Shown: positions 42,850 through 55,302, counted from the stretch's first letter. The stretch is DNA of 64,000 nt from Cladochytrium replicatum (GCA_025526935.1 JAHLKD010000055.1:248001-312000), one strand, 5' to 3'. The notes: a model not told the origin generated them from the letters alone. Translations and numbers: made by a program.

Positions 42850-42976
42850 CAGGAATCGAATCGTTTGGGGATGATGTTGGGGGAAAGCCACAGAAACTAC
42901 GCGTGTTTGCGTGTTTGAAAAGATTAGCCGAGAACACATGGTATTTGGAAAATAAGATCATCATCCACTTGGTTTA
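42850..42976. promoter_or_regulatory. Candidate bidirectional promoter PEX5 / CFAP119
   Basis: 127 bp between divergent start codons at 42849 (-) and 42977 (+). No core element was identified; inferred from orientation and spacing. Confidence 0.45.
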
Positions 42977-44215
42977 ATGCTAGGTCCGATAGGCACAGTC
43001 GAGAGTGTGGTGAGTACTGGATCTAAGCAGATGCGTTGAATTGATTAACAGTCCGTCAGGAAGCACTTGTCGATGAAGCACATCTATGATTTCAACGAGT
43101 TTCGCACGCCAGAGAAAGGGAGATTGTAGGGACCTGCAGACATGGGTGGAATCTTTAAATCGTTACACATTCGTTTTTTAGGTATATCGCGAGCGTGATG
43201 AAGCTGAATCCTGAAATGAACGATAAAACTGCGATCCTCATGGATTTCCTGTACTATCTGCTGAGGTGACCATGCTCTCAAGGTTGATTCCTGAGTCTCT
43301 TGATCGTAAACTTTCACAAAGCTTCGCAAAGGAGAATGGGTTGACCCCGCCTCAGGCTTCAGCTTTCTTCTCGATCATGCTGGAGACACACGAGCGGTGC
43401 ACAGGTCGGACAGAATACATCTCTATGGGGTGATGTGGTCTCAACGTTTCCCTTTTGCGGAACAGAAACAAGCTTTATAAACCTTGCTGAAGATTTCGAC
43501 TTTTTCAAGACTCTTCTTCTCCAGCATTCAGTCAACCGGCCCCCCTACTCCCAGAAAGTGTTTTCTCTGGATGATCTCAAGCTAATCACGGATTATGCAC
43601 TCAACACGTATGAGTCGTAAACATGGTCGAATTGCTGATCTGATGGGCATCCCAAAGATACTTTAGGCACTACCTAATGTACAAATATGTGTTCACCAAG
43701 AAGTTGAAACTCGACTTTGCTGTTGAGGCTGAAACCCAAGCGATCGGAGGTGCCACTAGCAGCGAAGACAACTGTGCCGTGGAACCGGATGATACGGGAG
43801 ATACATCCGTTGCGAACGTAATTGAGCTGACAGATAGCAGCCCGCCTGATGCGCAGAAAGAGGCACCTATCGAACAGGAGCCAGTCTCGAACACCATAGC
43901 TGTCTCGGAGAATACTTCTATCGAGCCCCAGATCATGGAGCTGAAAGAAAACGAGCCGGTTACAGCTCCCCCAGAAGTAGCTCAGGCCCTTGATCCGCAA
44001 AGTACTTCATTTCAGACTAAAACCAGATTTAGTAGTGCTAACCAAACAATTTTGCAGCTCGGCACGAGGCAGCGGTTTTGGAGCTGAAGGGGTTGGTGAC
44101 GAATCTGGTGGGATCAAAGTTGGATGAGATTCGAATGACATTTGAGAAGAAGGTCAAGGAAGTAGACGATACAATTGTCAAGAAGCTTGGAAAATTGGAT
44201 CCTAAGAAAAAATGA
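42977..44215 (+). CDS. CFAP119: CFAP119 (CCDC189)-like cilia/flagella protein
   Basis: Axoneme-associated family found in organisms with motile flagella. Seven or so small exons can be chained: MLGPIGTVESV; SVRKHLSMKHIYDFNEFRTP; then after a GTAGGG intron YIASVMKLNPEMND and AILMDFLYYLLR; FAKENGLTPPQASAFFSIML; LAEDFDFFKTLLLQHSVNRP; PPYSQKVFSLDDLKLITDYALNT joined to HYLMYKYVFTKKLKLDF. An acidic, Glu/Thr-rich stretch and a C-terminal coiled coil (RHEAAVLELKGLVTNLVG, ending KLDPKKK) finish the protein. The Phe-Ser-x-x-Asp-x-x-x-Ile-x-x-Tyr and Tyr-Lys-Tyr-Val-Phe-Thr blocks are the family signature. Its presence implies a zoospore stage. The 3' end runs into the UTP3 gene on the other strand. Confidence 0.75.
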
Positions 44216-45700
44216 TGTGTAATTCGTCGAGCATAATATTTAGTTCGAAGTATTTATCAATCGCCGCATTCGCCACGTACATATACTTCTCGACCGAATG
44301 GGCCCGCTTTGCTTGCTTATAAAAGCCGCTGACCTTTCCGAGGATTTCAAAACCTCGGCCACGTTCGATCTTGCTGGTCAGTCCGCATGGAATGAAATCA
44401 TGTGCATGATATTTCGGTAAACATTTTGTTGAAGATGTATTTTTAATCTCAACTCGATCCAATTGAAAGATGAATTGAAATGCCAATGGAATGGGCAAGC
44501 TGCTCGATTGTTGCGCTAAAAAAACATATTTGCCTTCGACTGTGCGCTCCAATCGATCCAATAGCGATCGAGTCGTTACGAGCGTTTTTGTGACGGGATG
44601 TGTCTTTACGGTGTTCACGGTTCCAGCTGGAAGGAGTGAAGGGTTAGAGCGGATCGAGAGGTAGTACGCAATATTCATCAGGTAGTTCGTGAGGATTCCT
44701 TAGGGCCACAAAAGCATGAGACATTTTTCTGCGTATTATTTCAAGAATCTCACCGTGCCTCAACTTCAAATATTGCAAAACTCTAAGAGGACCATCGCCT
44801 AGTTCACCACCACCCTCTAACTCTTCCCATCGCTCCTTCAGCTCAGTCGCCATATCCACAGCGTCACTGGCAAGTTCTCTAGCCAACGTGTCCCTTTCTT
44901 CAATGGACACCCCTTCAAGCGCTGCCTCACCCGTTGCCTCGTCATCCTCCACCAACGATTCCAACGCGACGGTTTTCGCCGCGTCGGAAAGCGCAGAAGT
45001 TGTCGCTCCAGACGCAGCCTTGGCTACAAGCGCGCCTATCGAGTCGTCCTCAAAGAAATCCTCCTCGCGCATTGCCTGTCGCCGTCGTTTCTGGATCCGA
45101 AGCGCCTCGGCTTCTTCCTCCATTGCAAGCTCATCGTCGTCACTTGCGTCGTCGGCGTCGTAAAATATGCTTTTGGATTTCCCCCACGCGCGGTCGATCC
45201 CCTTTTCGGGCTCGGTGCGCTTCTTCTTTGAGCGATCGTGGTCCGAGTCGTCCAGATTCGACACGGTTCTGAGACGGCTCTCGAGACGATCGAGAAGTTC
45301 CTCCTCGGCGCAAAACTCGTCGTCATCGTTGTCTTCATCGTCGTCCTGGTCGAAATTGTCATCGTTGTCTTCGTCGGAAGAGAATGGAATGTCTAGGCCG
45401 AAAACTTCTTGGTCTTGGTCTTCGTCTTCGGGCATTGCGCGACGCATGCCGCGGACGCGAGCGTTAGAGGAGCCGTCGAGAAGCATTTTTTCGCGACCGG
45501 CATGGACTGGAGGGGAAGAGAATGGTTTAGATACAAAATCTGGCAAGGAATTGATTTGTTGAAATACATTGATCTTCTTCGTCGAGAGGGATGTCGTTCT
45601 CTGTCTGCCATTCCTTCATGCTTGCGCCCTTGCGCCAGTCGATGTCCTCATCGGCAGCCTCGACGGGCCGCTTGATGGGACGCCGCGCTCTCTTTGGCAT
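44202..45700 (-). CDS. UTP3: UTP3/SAS10 small-subunit processome protein with atypical C-terminus
   Basis: Nucleolar factor for 18S rRNA processing. The ATG at 45700 gives a basic start (MPKRARRPIKRPVEA) and DWRKGASMKEWQTEND; an intron near 45490-45565 leads to HAGREKMLLDG. A long Asp/Glu region follows, then AWGKSKSIFYDADDAS, a Utp3 signature. The Sas10/C1D domain spans about 44560-44790: GPLRVLQYLKLRHGEILEII, IAYYLSIRSN, VKTHPVTKTLVTTRSLLDRL. After that the expected basic Sas10 tail (R-x-I-x-Y-x-I-x-KN-x-GL...RNPR-x-KHR-x-K) is not found. The frame instead continues through about 110 AT-richer codons of unrelated text to 44202. Either the tail is lost or another exon lies elsewhere. Confidence 0.75.
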
Positions 45701-45961
45701 TTGGGATTATCAATTTTCGAATTTTGATTTTCTGACAGGTTGGACACGTGAGCAAGGATTGGAGATCGAAAATTACAAAATTATTATTAAAAACTATTAC
45801 CAGTTTGAAATAGGGAGATCGAAACGTCACAATAAAACTGGCAGTAAAGGTCGGAAGAATCATATCATAGTTTCACAAGATCCGCGCAAGGAAGATGACG
45901 ACGACAAGACACCAAGGTGCTCACCGCTGCATCTGAGAGCCCCCCATCCAGAACTTTGAGT

Positions 45962-47653
45962 ACGCTGTGCGCGGTGCTCTTGCCATTAGCGCAGAGGAAC
46001 TTAGAAATGTGGGCTTCTACTCCTATGTCACCCTTCCGATTCTGATCTCATATACTACTGGCCACAAAGGCAAATGGTCTCCCGTTCTCCAAAATCACCA
46101 ACTGCAACATCGGGAATCCACGGCAGCTCAACCAGCAGCCGATCACTTTCTCCGACAGGTTTCCGCCCTCGATGAATACCCCGACCGGATGGCAACCCAC
46201 GCGCGGCTAACATTTTCCCGCAAGATGCCATCGCCCGTGCCCGAAAGCTTTTGGGTGAAATCGGGAAAAGTTGGCGCGTACTCACACCCACAGGGGATCC
46301 CGTCTGTCAGGAAAGAGACGTCGCCGCATTCATGGCCGGGGGGTGTGGTATTGAATTACTTGATGTGTACGCCTTTGCTTATCCACCCGTATATCAGAAC
46401 GTGATGGATACCTGCGAACCCAGACGACTTCTTCCTGACCGCCGGTGCGAGCCCGGGCGTCCATCTCGCTCTTCAAACAATCTATCCCACATTACACGAC
46501 AAAGTTGGGGCTAAGTTGTTTGAACTTCTGACCAATGTTTGCTTCGTTGCTGAATCTCTCGATGACCCCCATTCCGCAAACCGCTCTACAGTGCGTCCAT
46601 CACGCTCTTTGGAGTCCAGCTCGCACCCTAAAACTCAATGAGAAGAATGGTCTCTGTCTCGTCGCTCTCAGAATCTCTTGCCGGTGCACGCAGCAAAGGG
46701 ATCGAGGTGCGCGCATTGAGTGATCAATCCGGGGAACCCCACCGGTCAAGAGCTCTCCTTCTACAATATGAAGGAGCTCATAAACTTTGTTAAGAAGGAG
46801 AGACTCGTTTGCTCGCCGACGAAGTGTACCAGAGAAGTATCTACATGCCTGATAGTCTTCCGTCCCACTCGTTCAAAGGTGCTCAAGAGGTGTGTAATGA
46901 CACATAGCTAATCTATGCACAGTTTTTTGTATTCAATGTTTTTGCATAGCCTAGGGCAGGAGTACGATTCCGTCGAGCTTATCTCGTGCAATAGCGTCTC
47001 GAAGGGAATGATTGGTGAATGTTGCCGAAGTGGAGTGGTACTTTGAGTGCACAGGTATAGTTTGGAGAGAACTACATACGATTTTGTATCCAAGAACCTT
47101 ACGATTTTGTATCCAGGAATCGACAAAAGCGTCAAGGATCTTCTACAAAGTCGCATCTTTATCGCTCTGCCCGCTCGTGCAAGGACACGTCATGACCTAA
47201 TGGCTCGACCTCCTGTGCCGGGCGATATGCCCCTATGAGTCGTACAAGTCAGAAGTGAGCACCATTCTGGGTAAGCACGACATGCAGCCTTGAAGTTTTT
47301 GGTTTCACTAATACAATTCATTGTACCAGAATCGCTCAAGCGCCTTGCATCCAATATCGCCGTCGCACTCAATGCTATCCCTGGAGTCACATGCAATCCC
47401 GCCCAGGGAGCAACGTACCTCTTCCCACAGATCCGACTCCTACCGTGCGCGGTCCAAGAACGTGCAGCCGGACGAGATGTACTGCATGGAGCTCCCGAAT
47501 GCGACGGGTGTGTGCATGATTGCCGGATCTGGATTTGGACAGGAGGACGGGACGTGGCATTTCAGGACGACTTTCTTACCGTTCGAGGAGGAGGTGGAAG
47601 GGTTTTGTGGAGAGCTTTGCATCGGAAGTTTTTGGAAAAGTGCGCATGATTAA
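45962..47653 (+). pseudogene. Alanine aminotransferase pseudogene
   Basis: PLP-dependent ALT family, broken by many frameshifts. Pieces in order: NFEYAVRGALAISAEELRN (about 45951-46007); KITNCNIGNPRQLNQQPITF (46090-46150), which continues as LRQVSALDEYPDRM only in another frame; VGAYSHPQGIPSVRKE; LTAGASPGVHLALQTIYP; INPGNPTGQELSFYNMKEL (46722-46780); LADEVYQRSIYMP; the PLP-lysine segment NSVSKGMIGEC (about 46990-47025), followed by a shift; LMARPPVPGD; SLKRLASNIAVALNAIPGVTC followed by AQGATYLFPQ; TGVCMIAGSGFGQ and GTWHFRTTFLPFEEEVE. At least six frame changes without plausible introns. Identity certain, function lost. Confidence 0.85.
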
Positions 47654-48009
47654 GAAGCCGGTGTTTTAAAGTCCGCACGTTTGCGAGGGGGGTTTTCTTG
47701 GTATAGATATCATATCGTTGAAAGTTGAAATGGTGGCACGCATTTTATCAACGGCCCACGCTCTTGTATGAAAATTTTCGTGCTTCGGTGATTAAAAACT
47801 CCTTTGGTTCGTTTCCCCACGGCCACACGAACGCAGGGAAGAGGTTTTCAACTTTTGGGTCGGCAGAGAGCGGCCCGACTCAAGGATATAAAACGGGCTG
47901 GCATACACCGGTTGCTGTGTCACCAGATAACCTAAACCAACAACAAGAGTGAGTGGCATAGTTTTTTCGACCTTGGCGGTTACTGAAAGTTCTGGCGCTC
48001 TCCGACAGC
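47654..48009 (+). promoter_or_regulatory. Promoter region of the FAD monooxygenase
   Basis: Contains a good TATA box (gatataaaac) at about 47885-47894, 116 bp before the ATG at 48010, and an ACCAACAAC-type leader. Otherwise no feature. Confidence 0.5.
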
Positions 48010-49365
48010 ATGGCAAGCATACCAAACGAACCTATCAAAGTGATCATCATCGGTGCTGGAACCGTTGGACCACTCCTCGCACTTGCACTCAAGCGCGCAC
48101 CGCAGAGCAGGGAGACTTTTGCGCCGGTCGTGTTTGACTCTGTCGGGGATTGGAAGGACGTTGGCGGCGGATTCGTGCTGCAACCTAGCGGTCTCAACGT
48201 GTTTGAGCGTCTCGGGCTCCTTGACGACGTGTACAAGGCCGGGATGCGTCTTGACCATCTCAAAGTGACAGACGAGAAAGGCAACCCGATCATCGACATC
48301 GACACCAAGTCGGCATTCGAGGACCGGTACGGCAAGCCCCAGGTCGGGATGAAGCGCCACAACCTCATCGAGGCCATCATGGAGCATGTCCGCGCCGAAG
48401 GGATCCCCGTGCACTTTGGCAAGCGTCTAACGAACGTGACGCAATCCGACGACGGCAGCGTGACCGCGACGTTCGAAGACGGGCACGTCGAGACCGGCCA
48501 CGTCCTCGTCGGATGCGACGGCGTGCGATCTGCAGTCAAAGCCGCGGTCTTTGGTGAGAGCCCCGAGCTTCGGTGGACGGGCATCGAGATGGTCATGGGC
48601 TTGACACACGCCGAGATCCCCGATGTTCCACGGAACCTCAACCGCGGGATGATCGGCAAAGGCCACTCTGCGCTCGTGTACGGTCTCTCTGAAACGGAGT
48701 CGATCTGGACGATCGCTTACAGGCCCGAGAAGATGGAGCCGTCGCGCTGGGGACAGCAGAGCGACCGGCAGGCTGTTGAGGAGCTTACGGAACTTCTAAG
48801 GAAGGGGGAGTTTGACGAGTGGATGGTCAAGTTGGTGCCGACCGCGCATCGGGTGATTAGGATCGGGATTCGGGACAGGGATCCGATCGATACGTGGACG
48901 AAGGGACTCGTTGCGCTCGCGGGGGACGCGGCGCATCCGATGATGCCCGATTTGGGGCTCGGGGCGAACTGTGGGCTCGAGGACGTCGGTGTGCTTGCGG
49001 AGCTTCTTACGAGGGCGGTGGAGAGTCCTGAGGATCTGCCGCAGAGTGCGATGAGCGAGAGGCTCGCGGGGGCGTTGAAGGCGTATGAAAAGATGCGGTC
49101 GGAGCGTGCAAAGATGATGGTGGAGGCGAACCGCGGGGTCGAGGTAATCAATTACCTGGAAAACGGGTTCCTGTGTGCGTTGAGGAATGTGTTTATTAGG
49201 GCGCTGTTTGCGATCGTGAAGACTACGCCGAGCACGGCAAAGTTCCACAAGTATGACTATAAGACTGCGGTCGAGGAGTTTCTTGTGGAGCAGAAGAAGG
49301 TGGAGCCGAAAGGGTGGTTTGAGAGCCTCTTCGGAAACAAGGGTAGCGCAGTGCAGGCGCACTAG
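48010..49365 (+). CDS. FAD-dependent class A monooxygenase, intronless
   Basis: 451 residues. Flavoprotein hydroxylase of the salicylate/zeaxanthin-epoxidase-like group; substrate unknown. Rossmann motif IIIGAGTVGPLLA at residues 11-23, VLQPSGLNVFERLGL, the DG motif VLVGCDGVRSAVK (about 165-177) and the GD motif VALAGDAAHPMMPDLGLGAN (about 300-320). A hydrophobic helix near LCALRNVFIRALFAIV could associate with membrane. Unlike nearly every neighbour it has no intron, and its codons are rich in G/C at third positions. AATAAA lies at 49439. A recent acquisition or retrocopy is possible. Complete and apparently functional. Confidence 0.85.
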   Translation: MASIPNEPIKVIIIGAGTVGPLLALALKRAPQSRETFAPVVFDSVGDWKDVGGGFVLQPSGLNVFERLGLLDDVYKAGMRLDHLKVTDEKGNPIIDIDTKSAFEDRYGKPQVGMKRHNLIEAIMEHVRAEGIPVHFGKRLTNVTQSDDGSVTATFEDGHVETGHVLVGCDGVRSAVKAAVFGESPELRWTGIEMVMGLTHAEIPDVPRNLNRGMIGKGHSALVYGLSETESIWTIAYRPEKMEPSRWGQQSDRQAVEELTELLRKGEFDEWMVKLVPTAHRVIRIGIRDRDPIDTWTKGLVALAGDAAHPMMPDLGLGANCGLEDVGVLAELLTRAVESPEDLPQSAMSERLAGALKAYEKMRSERAKMMVEANRGVEVINYLENGFLCALRNVFIRALFAIVKTTPSTAKFHKYDYKTAVEEFLVEQKKVEPKGWFESLFGNKGSAVQAH

Positions 49366-50257
49366 TGACCAACGACCGGCATAGACTACGTGGCAATCTT
49401 CTGAGCCAATGATATGAATCTCATAGGAATGTTATCCCAATAAACACAAGCTGACTTCATTGTTATTTTTAATGTGATATCTGCAGATGTGGTGTCATAC
49501 CGCAAGCGTTCTCACTTTAACATATCGAAACTCAAAATTGTGCTGCACACGAAAAACACGAATGGGAAGGCGGCTGTTGGATTATGAACGTTACAGGACT
49601 GCAGTCACTTTAACAACCATATATAACACACTACAACATAACAGATAGACTGGAGACGTCCAGGAGTTCTCAATGCGGGATGAGAGAGACCTGTTGGTTA
49701 TAATTGTTAAGCTGATAACAGTCGTTTACTCAGGAAGAGTGATATGTATTTATGATCGTGAAAGAGCGTACGTACTTGACTTCTATGATGTTACCACATA
49801 TGGTAATATTAATTACAGTACATGTCATATCATCAATACAAGCACGTTAAGTTTCATGAAGGAGTGTTTGTCGGGTCTCAACCAAAACCAGATCTTCTTG
49901 AAATCACTTGGAGTATTACTGCTCCAACGGCACCAGGTGTACCCATTGATAATCAGCCTGATCAACAGTAGTTCAGTAATCAAGCCATACTGCTATATAA
50001 GAGTATGCAACACTGATTGAATAGGGTGTATGAGTCTCAGGATTGACTCTGCTCAATCACGTTCGAACGGAGTATACTCTACTCCTACTACGCCGATCTA
50101 CCACAACATTCAACATGATTTAGTAATCAAGAGTAAAATTATTGGGAACAGAAGTTTAGTAATCAACCGTATCTCTATAAAAGGATACGTTCGATGGTTG
50201 AATGGCATGTATGAAGCTCAGGATCGACTCTACTCAACCACAAAGTAATGGAGTATA
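49366..50257. other. Degenerate retroelement-like sequence with imperfect direct repeats
   Basis: After the monooxygenase polyadenylation site. Two imperfect copies of a block run from about 49970 and from about 50153; shared text includes TAATCAA, then CTCAGGAT(T/C)GACTCT(G/A)CTCAA and GGAGTATA. A TATA-like ATATAAGAG (about 49996) and CTATAAAAGG (about 50174) occur at matching positions. A TG-starting boundary near 49573 (tgttggatta) is possible. It reads like R/U5 portions of old LTRs, but boundaries are uncertain. Confidence 0.4.
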
Positions 50258-51221
50258 TGTTAAAAACTGGCATATCAGACTGTTCGCTATATGGGTTATC
50301 CCTTGGGTTGTCTTTTTTCTCTTTGATCTGAGAGTTTTTTGTCAATCCCTCTTCATTCTTATTTATGGACTTGTATTTCATGTATTTATTTCCATGTTTG
50401 GCAGGTTCTGTGTGGAGTGATGGGTGGCATTTAGTGGGGGAATGTGGTGTGGCTTGGTCCTTTGAGTTGATGTGACCAGTGTCTTTGACCACAGGTATGC
50501 CCACACGCACTGTTCACTTGAATATAGGAGTTGATGTGACCAATGTCTTTGACCACAGTGTTAAAAACCAAGGGCTTCTCCTGGCAGCGGTAGGGCGTGT
50601 TTAGCTGTACTGTAGCTAGCACAACAGCTCCAGGTTCCGTCTCTTGGCCCAGTACCTGTTCTCCCAGGTGTGTATATGCCTAATACTCCAACAGGCTGTA
50701 CACTACACCCAAGCTGGTCAGGCAACCAGGGAATGATGTGGTCAAAGACATTAGTAACATCAACTCCTATATTCAAGTGAACAGTGCGTGTGGGCATACC
50801 TGTGGTCAAAGACACTGGTCACATCAACTCAAAGGACCAAGCCACACCACATTCCCCCACTAAATGCCACCCATCACTCCACACAGAACCTGCCAAACAT
50901 GGAAATAAATACATGAAATACAAGTCCATAAATAAGAATGAAGAGGGATTGACCAAAAAAACTCTCAGGTCAAAGAGAAAAAAGACAACCCAAAGGATAA
51001 CCCATATAGCGAACAGTCTGATATGCCAGTTTTTAACACACAGCATTCCCTGGTTGCCTGACCAGCTTGGGTGTAGTGTACAGCCTGTCTCATTATTAGG
51101 CATATACATACACCTGAGAGAACAGGTACTGGGCCAAGAGACGGTACCTGGAGCTGTTGTGCTAGCTACAGTACAGCTAAAATGCCCTACCGCTGCCAGG
51201 AGAAGCCCTTGGTTTTTAACA
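50258..51221 (-). mobile_element. Outer LTR-like element, interrupted by a nested copy
   Basis: Begins TGTTAAAAACTGG at 50258 and ends GGTTTTTAACA at 51221, flanked on both sides by the identical 5-bp GTATA (50253-50257 and 51222-51226). Removing the inner element (50559-51038) and one CACAG copy leaves about 479 bp that is the reverse complement of the inner element. TG...CA ends plus a 5-bp duplication are what LTRs leave. No coding region fits inside, so it is a solo LTR or a similar non-autonomous element. Confidence 0.8.
50559..51038 (+). mobile_element. Inner LTR-like element (480 bp)
   Basis: Starts TGTTAAAAACCAAGG and ends CCAGTTTTTAACA, with perfect 10-bp inverted ends TGTTAAAAAC. 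The target duplication CACAG lies at 50554-50558 and 51039-51043. It carries AATAAA at about 50904, compatible with an LTR polyadenylation signal. It is inserted into an opposite-orientation copy of itself, with only scattered differences between the copies, so both insertions are recent. Confidence 0.85.
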
Positions 51222-51948
51222 GTATATCCAACTCCCACAACACCGATTCACTACATTATTCATCAGCGGCATCCAGCACTATGCCAAGCTCTGCTTCAGT
51301 AAAATTCGCCAACAGCGACGACTTGTCAGAAAGAAGATCATTCTTTTCAATGTTCACCTTGAATGGGTATCAGCAGCTAGTCGCATTGCTTGCCGTTGTC
51401 ATGTTTGGGTTCCTACTACTCTCTCTGCAGTTGATTTAATAAGCGATTCCGTTTCACTGGATACCACCTGAATACGTTATCGGGAACTATGAAGGAAAAC
51501 TCACAGATACCGGCACTGACTACAGCTGGGACCATAAGTCAATGTTGATCACTGGAAATAATCTTCACTGCGGAAGGAAACTATGCTTGAATCTTTAACA
51601 ATTTCTTTTTTTTCATTATTTATTACTCACCTGTTTTTTTGGCACCTTGGCAGTATCTGACGGATAGCTACAGGTTTGAGTTAACTTTCTCTGTTTTTCT
51701 TTGTTGCTTTTCCTTATGCTGCGCGCTGTTGGTATTTCCTCATCATCGTCATTATGTGGTCATATGCAACAAAAGAAAGTGGAGAACATAACCAAGAAAA
51801 ACAAGGTCAAAAATTACACACTGAACCACAAAAACGTTCCGAAGATGATTTTAAACTTGCTGAAGCAATGTCAGAAATCAGGCATAAGAAAGCGTCTGCA
51901 AAGACGGATGTTTCACCCCCTGAGAGCTGAGATTTTTTATTGAGAAAA
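51222..51948 (+). other. Possible gag-like remnant after the LTR elements
   Basis: The frame 51281-51439 reads MPSSASVKFANSDDLSERRS and then FTLNGYQQLVALLAVVM, loosely like the N-terminal part of Ty1/copia gag (Leu-x-Gly-x-Asn-Tyr-x-x-Trp), though the Trp is absent and the frame stops soon. Downstream text is broken. No protease, integrase or reverse transcriptase motif was seen. Weak. Confidence 0.25.
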
Positions 51949-52827
51949 TCACCCTATTTTCCCCCTTCCGAGTCCTTTTTGCAGAGGACGACGTGTACTG
52001 TTCCGAGTCCTTCTCGCAGAAGTTGGCGAGGAGATGCTCTCGTGCGATAAACGGGTGTTGTTCCGAGTCCTTCTCGCAGATGATGACGAGGTGGACTGGT
52101 TTTCGCTCGATAAACGGGGCGTTCGTCCAGGCGACATAGTTCCTGAAAGTCCGGCTTGAAAGCAGGATCGAGCGGCAGATCGAACAAGCCCTCGGACTGA
52201 TTCCATTGATTGCAAGTCCAAACCGCTCTCTTCCCACCACCACTGGCCTTTCTCCACCGCGCATTTGATTGCAGCCGGCGCATCATAGGTCACAGGCAGT
52301 CCGGATTCCATCCACCAACGGAGGACTTCTACATGACCATTTTGGCTCGCAATAGTCATGACCTTTTCGATGTGTACAAAAAAAAAAAAATGGGTAATAA
52401 GACAGTACTCCATCCAAGGGATCTTCTTTGGTACGAAGTGATTATTGGATTCCCACGACACAATGACAAAACAATATCAGAGGTTAGTGGTGCTGAGAAT
52501 TGCACGCTCTCCGTTTACAAAACTTCCAATCTCCAGTGAAAGCAAGGTCCTCGTGCCCGCGAACACTGTGGTGTCAAGTGCTCGCAATGCAGCTGCCCAC
52601 TTCCACCAAATAACTGGCAATACTTTGATTGGGAGAACAATCTTCAGCTGAAGGTGTTTTATGACGAACGCGGCGACATGAAAATCATCAAAGTACGCGA
52701 GACCACCGATCGGAAGGGAATAATGTTCTATAGCTGCATCGATTGCCTCCGAATCAAACACTGGGAGAGGTACAAGTAATTGCGGATGTTTGCTGTCGGG
52801 GTCGCAGAGCTGTATTCGAGGGACCAT
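51949..52827 (-). CDS. Short WW-repeat family protein with tandem-repeat C-terminus
   Basis: The ATG at 52827 (MVPRIQLCDPDSKHPQLLVP) begins an open frame to about 52477. An intron, not precisely placed, would connect it to the frame ending at 51949. The second part has one clear repeat unit, IASQNGHVEVLRWWMESGLP, then a degraded unit, WWWEESGLDLQS. The C-terminus is Ser/Arg-rich and built from a DNA tandem repeat (SARRTRNNTR, SARRTRNSTR). The run of A/T near 52378-52391 encodes Phe if translated, but is more likely intronic. It may be an active short gene or an early-stage relic. Confidence 0.45.
51966..52095. repeat. Imperfect tandem repeat, 60-bp period
   Basis: The block TTCCGAGTCCTTCTCGCAGA starts at 52001 and 52061 (60 bp apart), with a degraded copy at 51966. 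A second shared block, GATAAACGGG, follows at both full units. Lies in the C-terminal coding part of the short WW-repeat gene. Confidence 0.75.
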
Positions 52828-53398
52828 GGCATCCTACGAGATCATTTCATATGCAAATTCAAAGAAACTTGTCCCGATTCCGTTTGAGGGGGACAATGGC
52901 AATATTAAACTGAATGGACGTACGCTCAGAAGCAAAAAAAAATCAATTTGATAAAGGAGCGTACACTTGAGAGTCAGGATTTACATCAGTTTGAGCAAGG
53001 TTCCAAGTGCAAGGCACGGAATTCTGCTAAAAAGGAAGAGCACTGTAAAGAGGAGTTCCATGAGTTTGTTTTTCCAGGTGTTTTGGGACGATATGGATGA
53101 GAGCACATGAAAGTAGAAAGACAAACCGCTTATGAAACTTAAGTGAGGCTCTAATTCAAAGCAAAGCGATTGTTTTGTATCCCAGGACAATGCTATTCTC
53201 TGGATATTTTGATGAAATTCTTCAAGTTTTTCGACTTGTCAACAATCAGAGATCACAAACGTTTTCCATTAAACAAATACTATTTTGAAGGATACAAAAA
53301 AGCGCTTGTTTTGCACATAACTTTTCAGATATCACGCACAAAAAAACAAGCGAAAGCGGATAGTCCGGGACGATCCACGGAGTGCAACTGCGATTTCT
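52828..53398. other. Spacer upstream of the short repeat gene and 3' of RPT2
   Basis: AT-rich, no coding segment recognised. Confidence 0.4.

Positions 53399-55302
<1,904 letters not shown>

Noticed and set aside
47880-48659. 259-codon minus-strand frame
   Set aside because: Antisense of the FAD monooxygenase; Ser/Pro/Arg composition without motifs.
50784-51302. 172-codon frame nearly identical to a minus-strand frame at 50175-50510
   Set aside because: Not a duplicated gene: both are translations of the same 480-bp LTR-like element in its two orientations.
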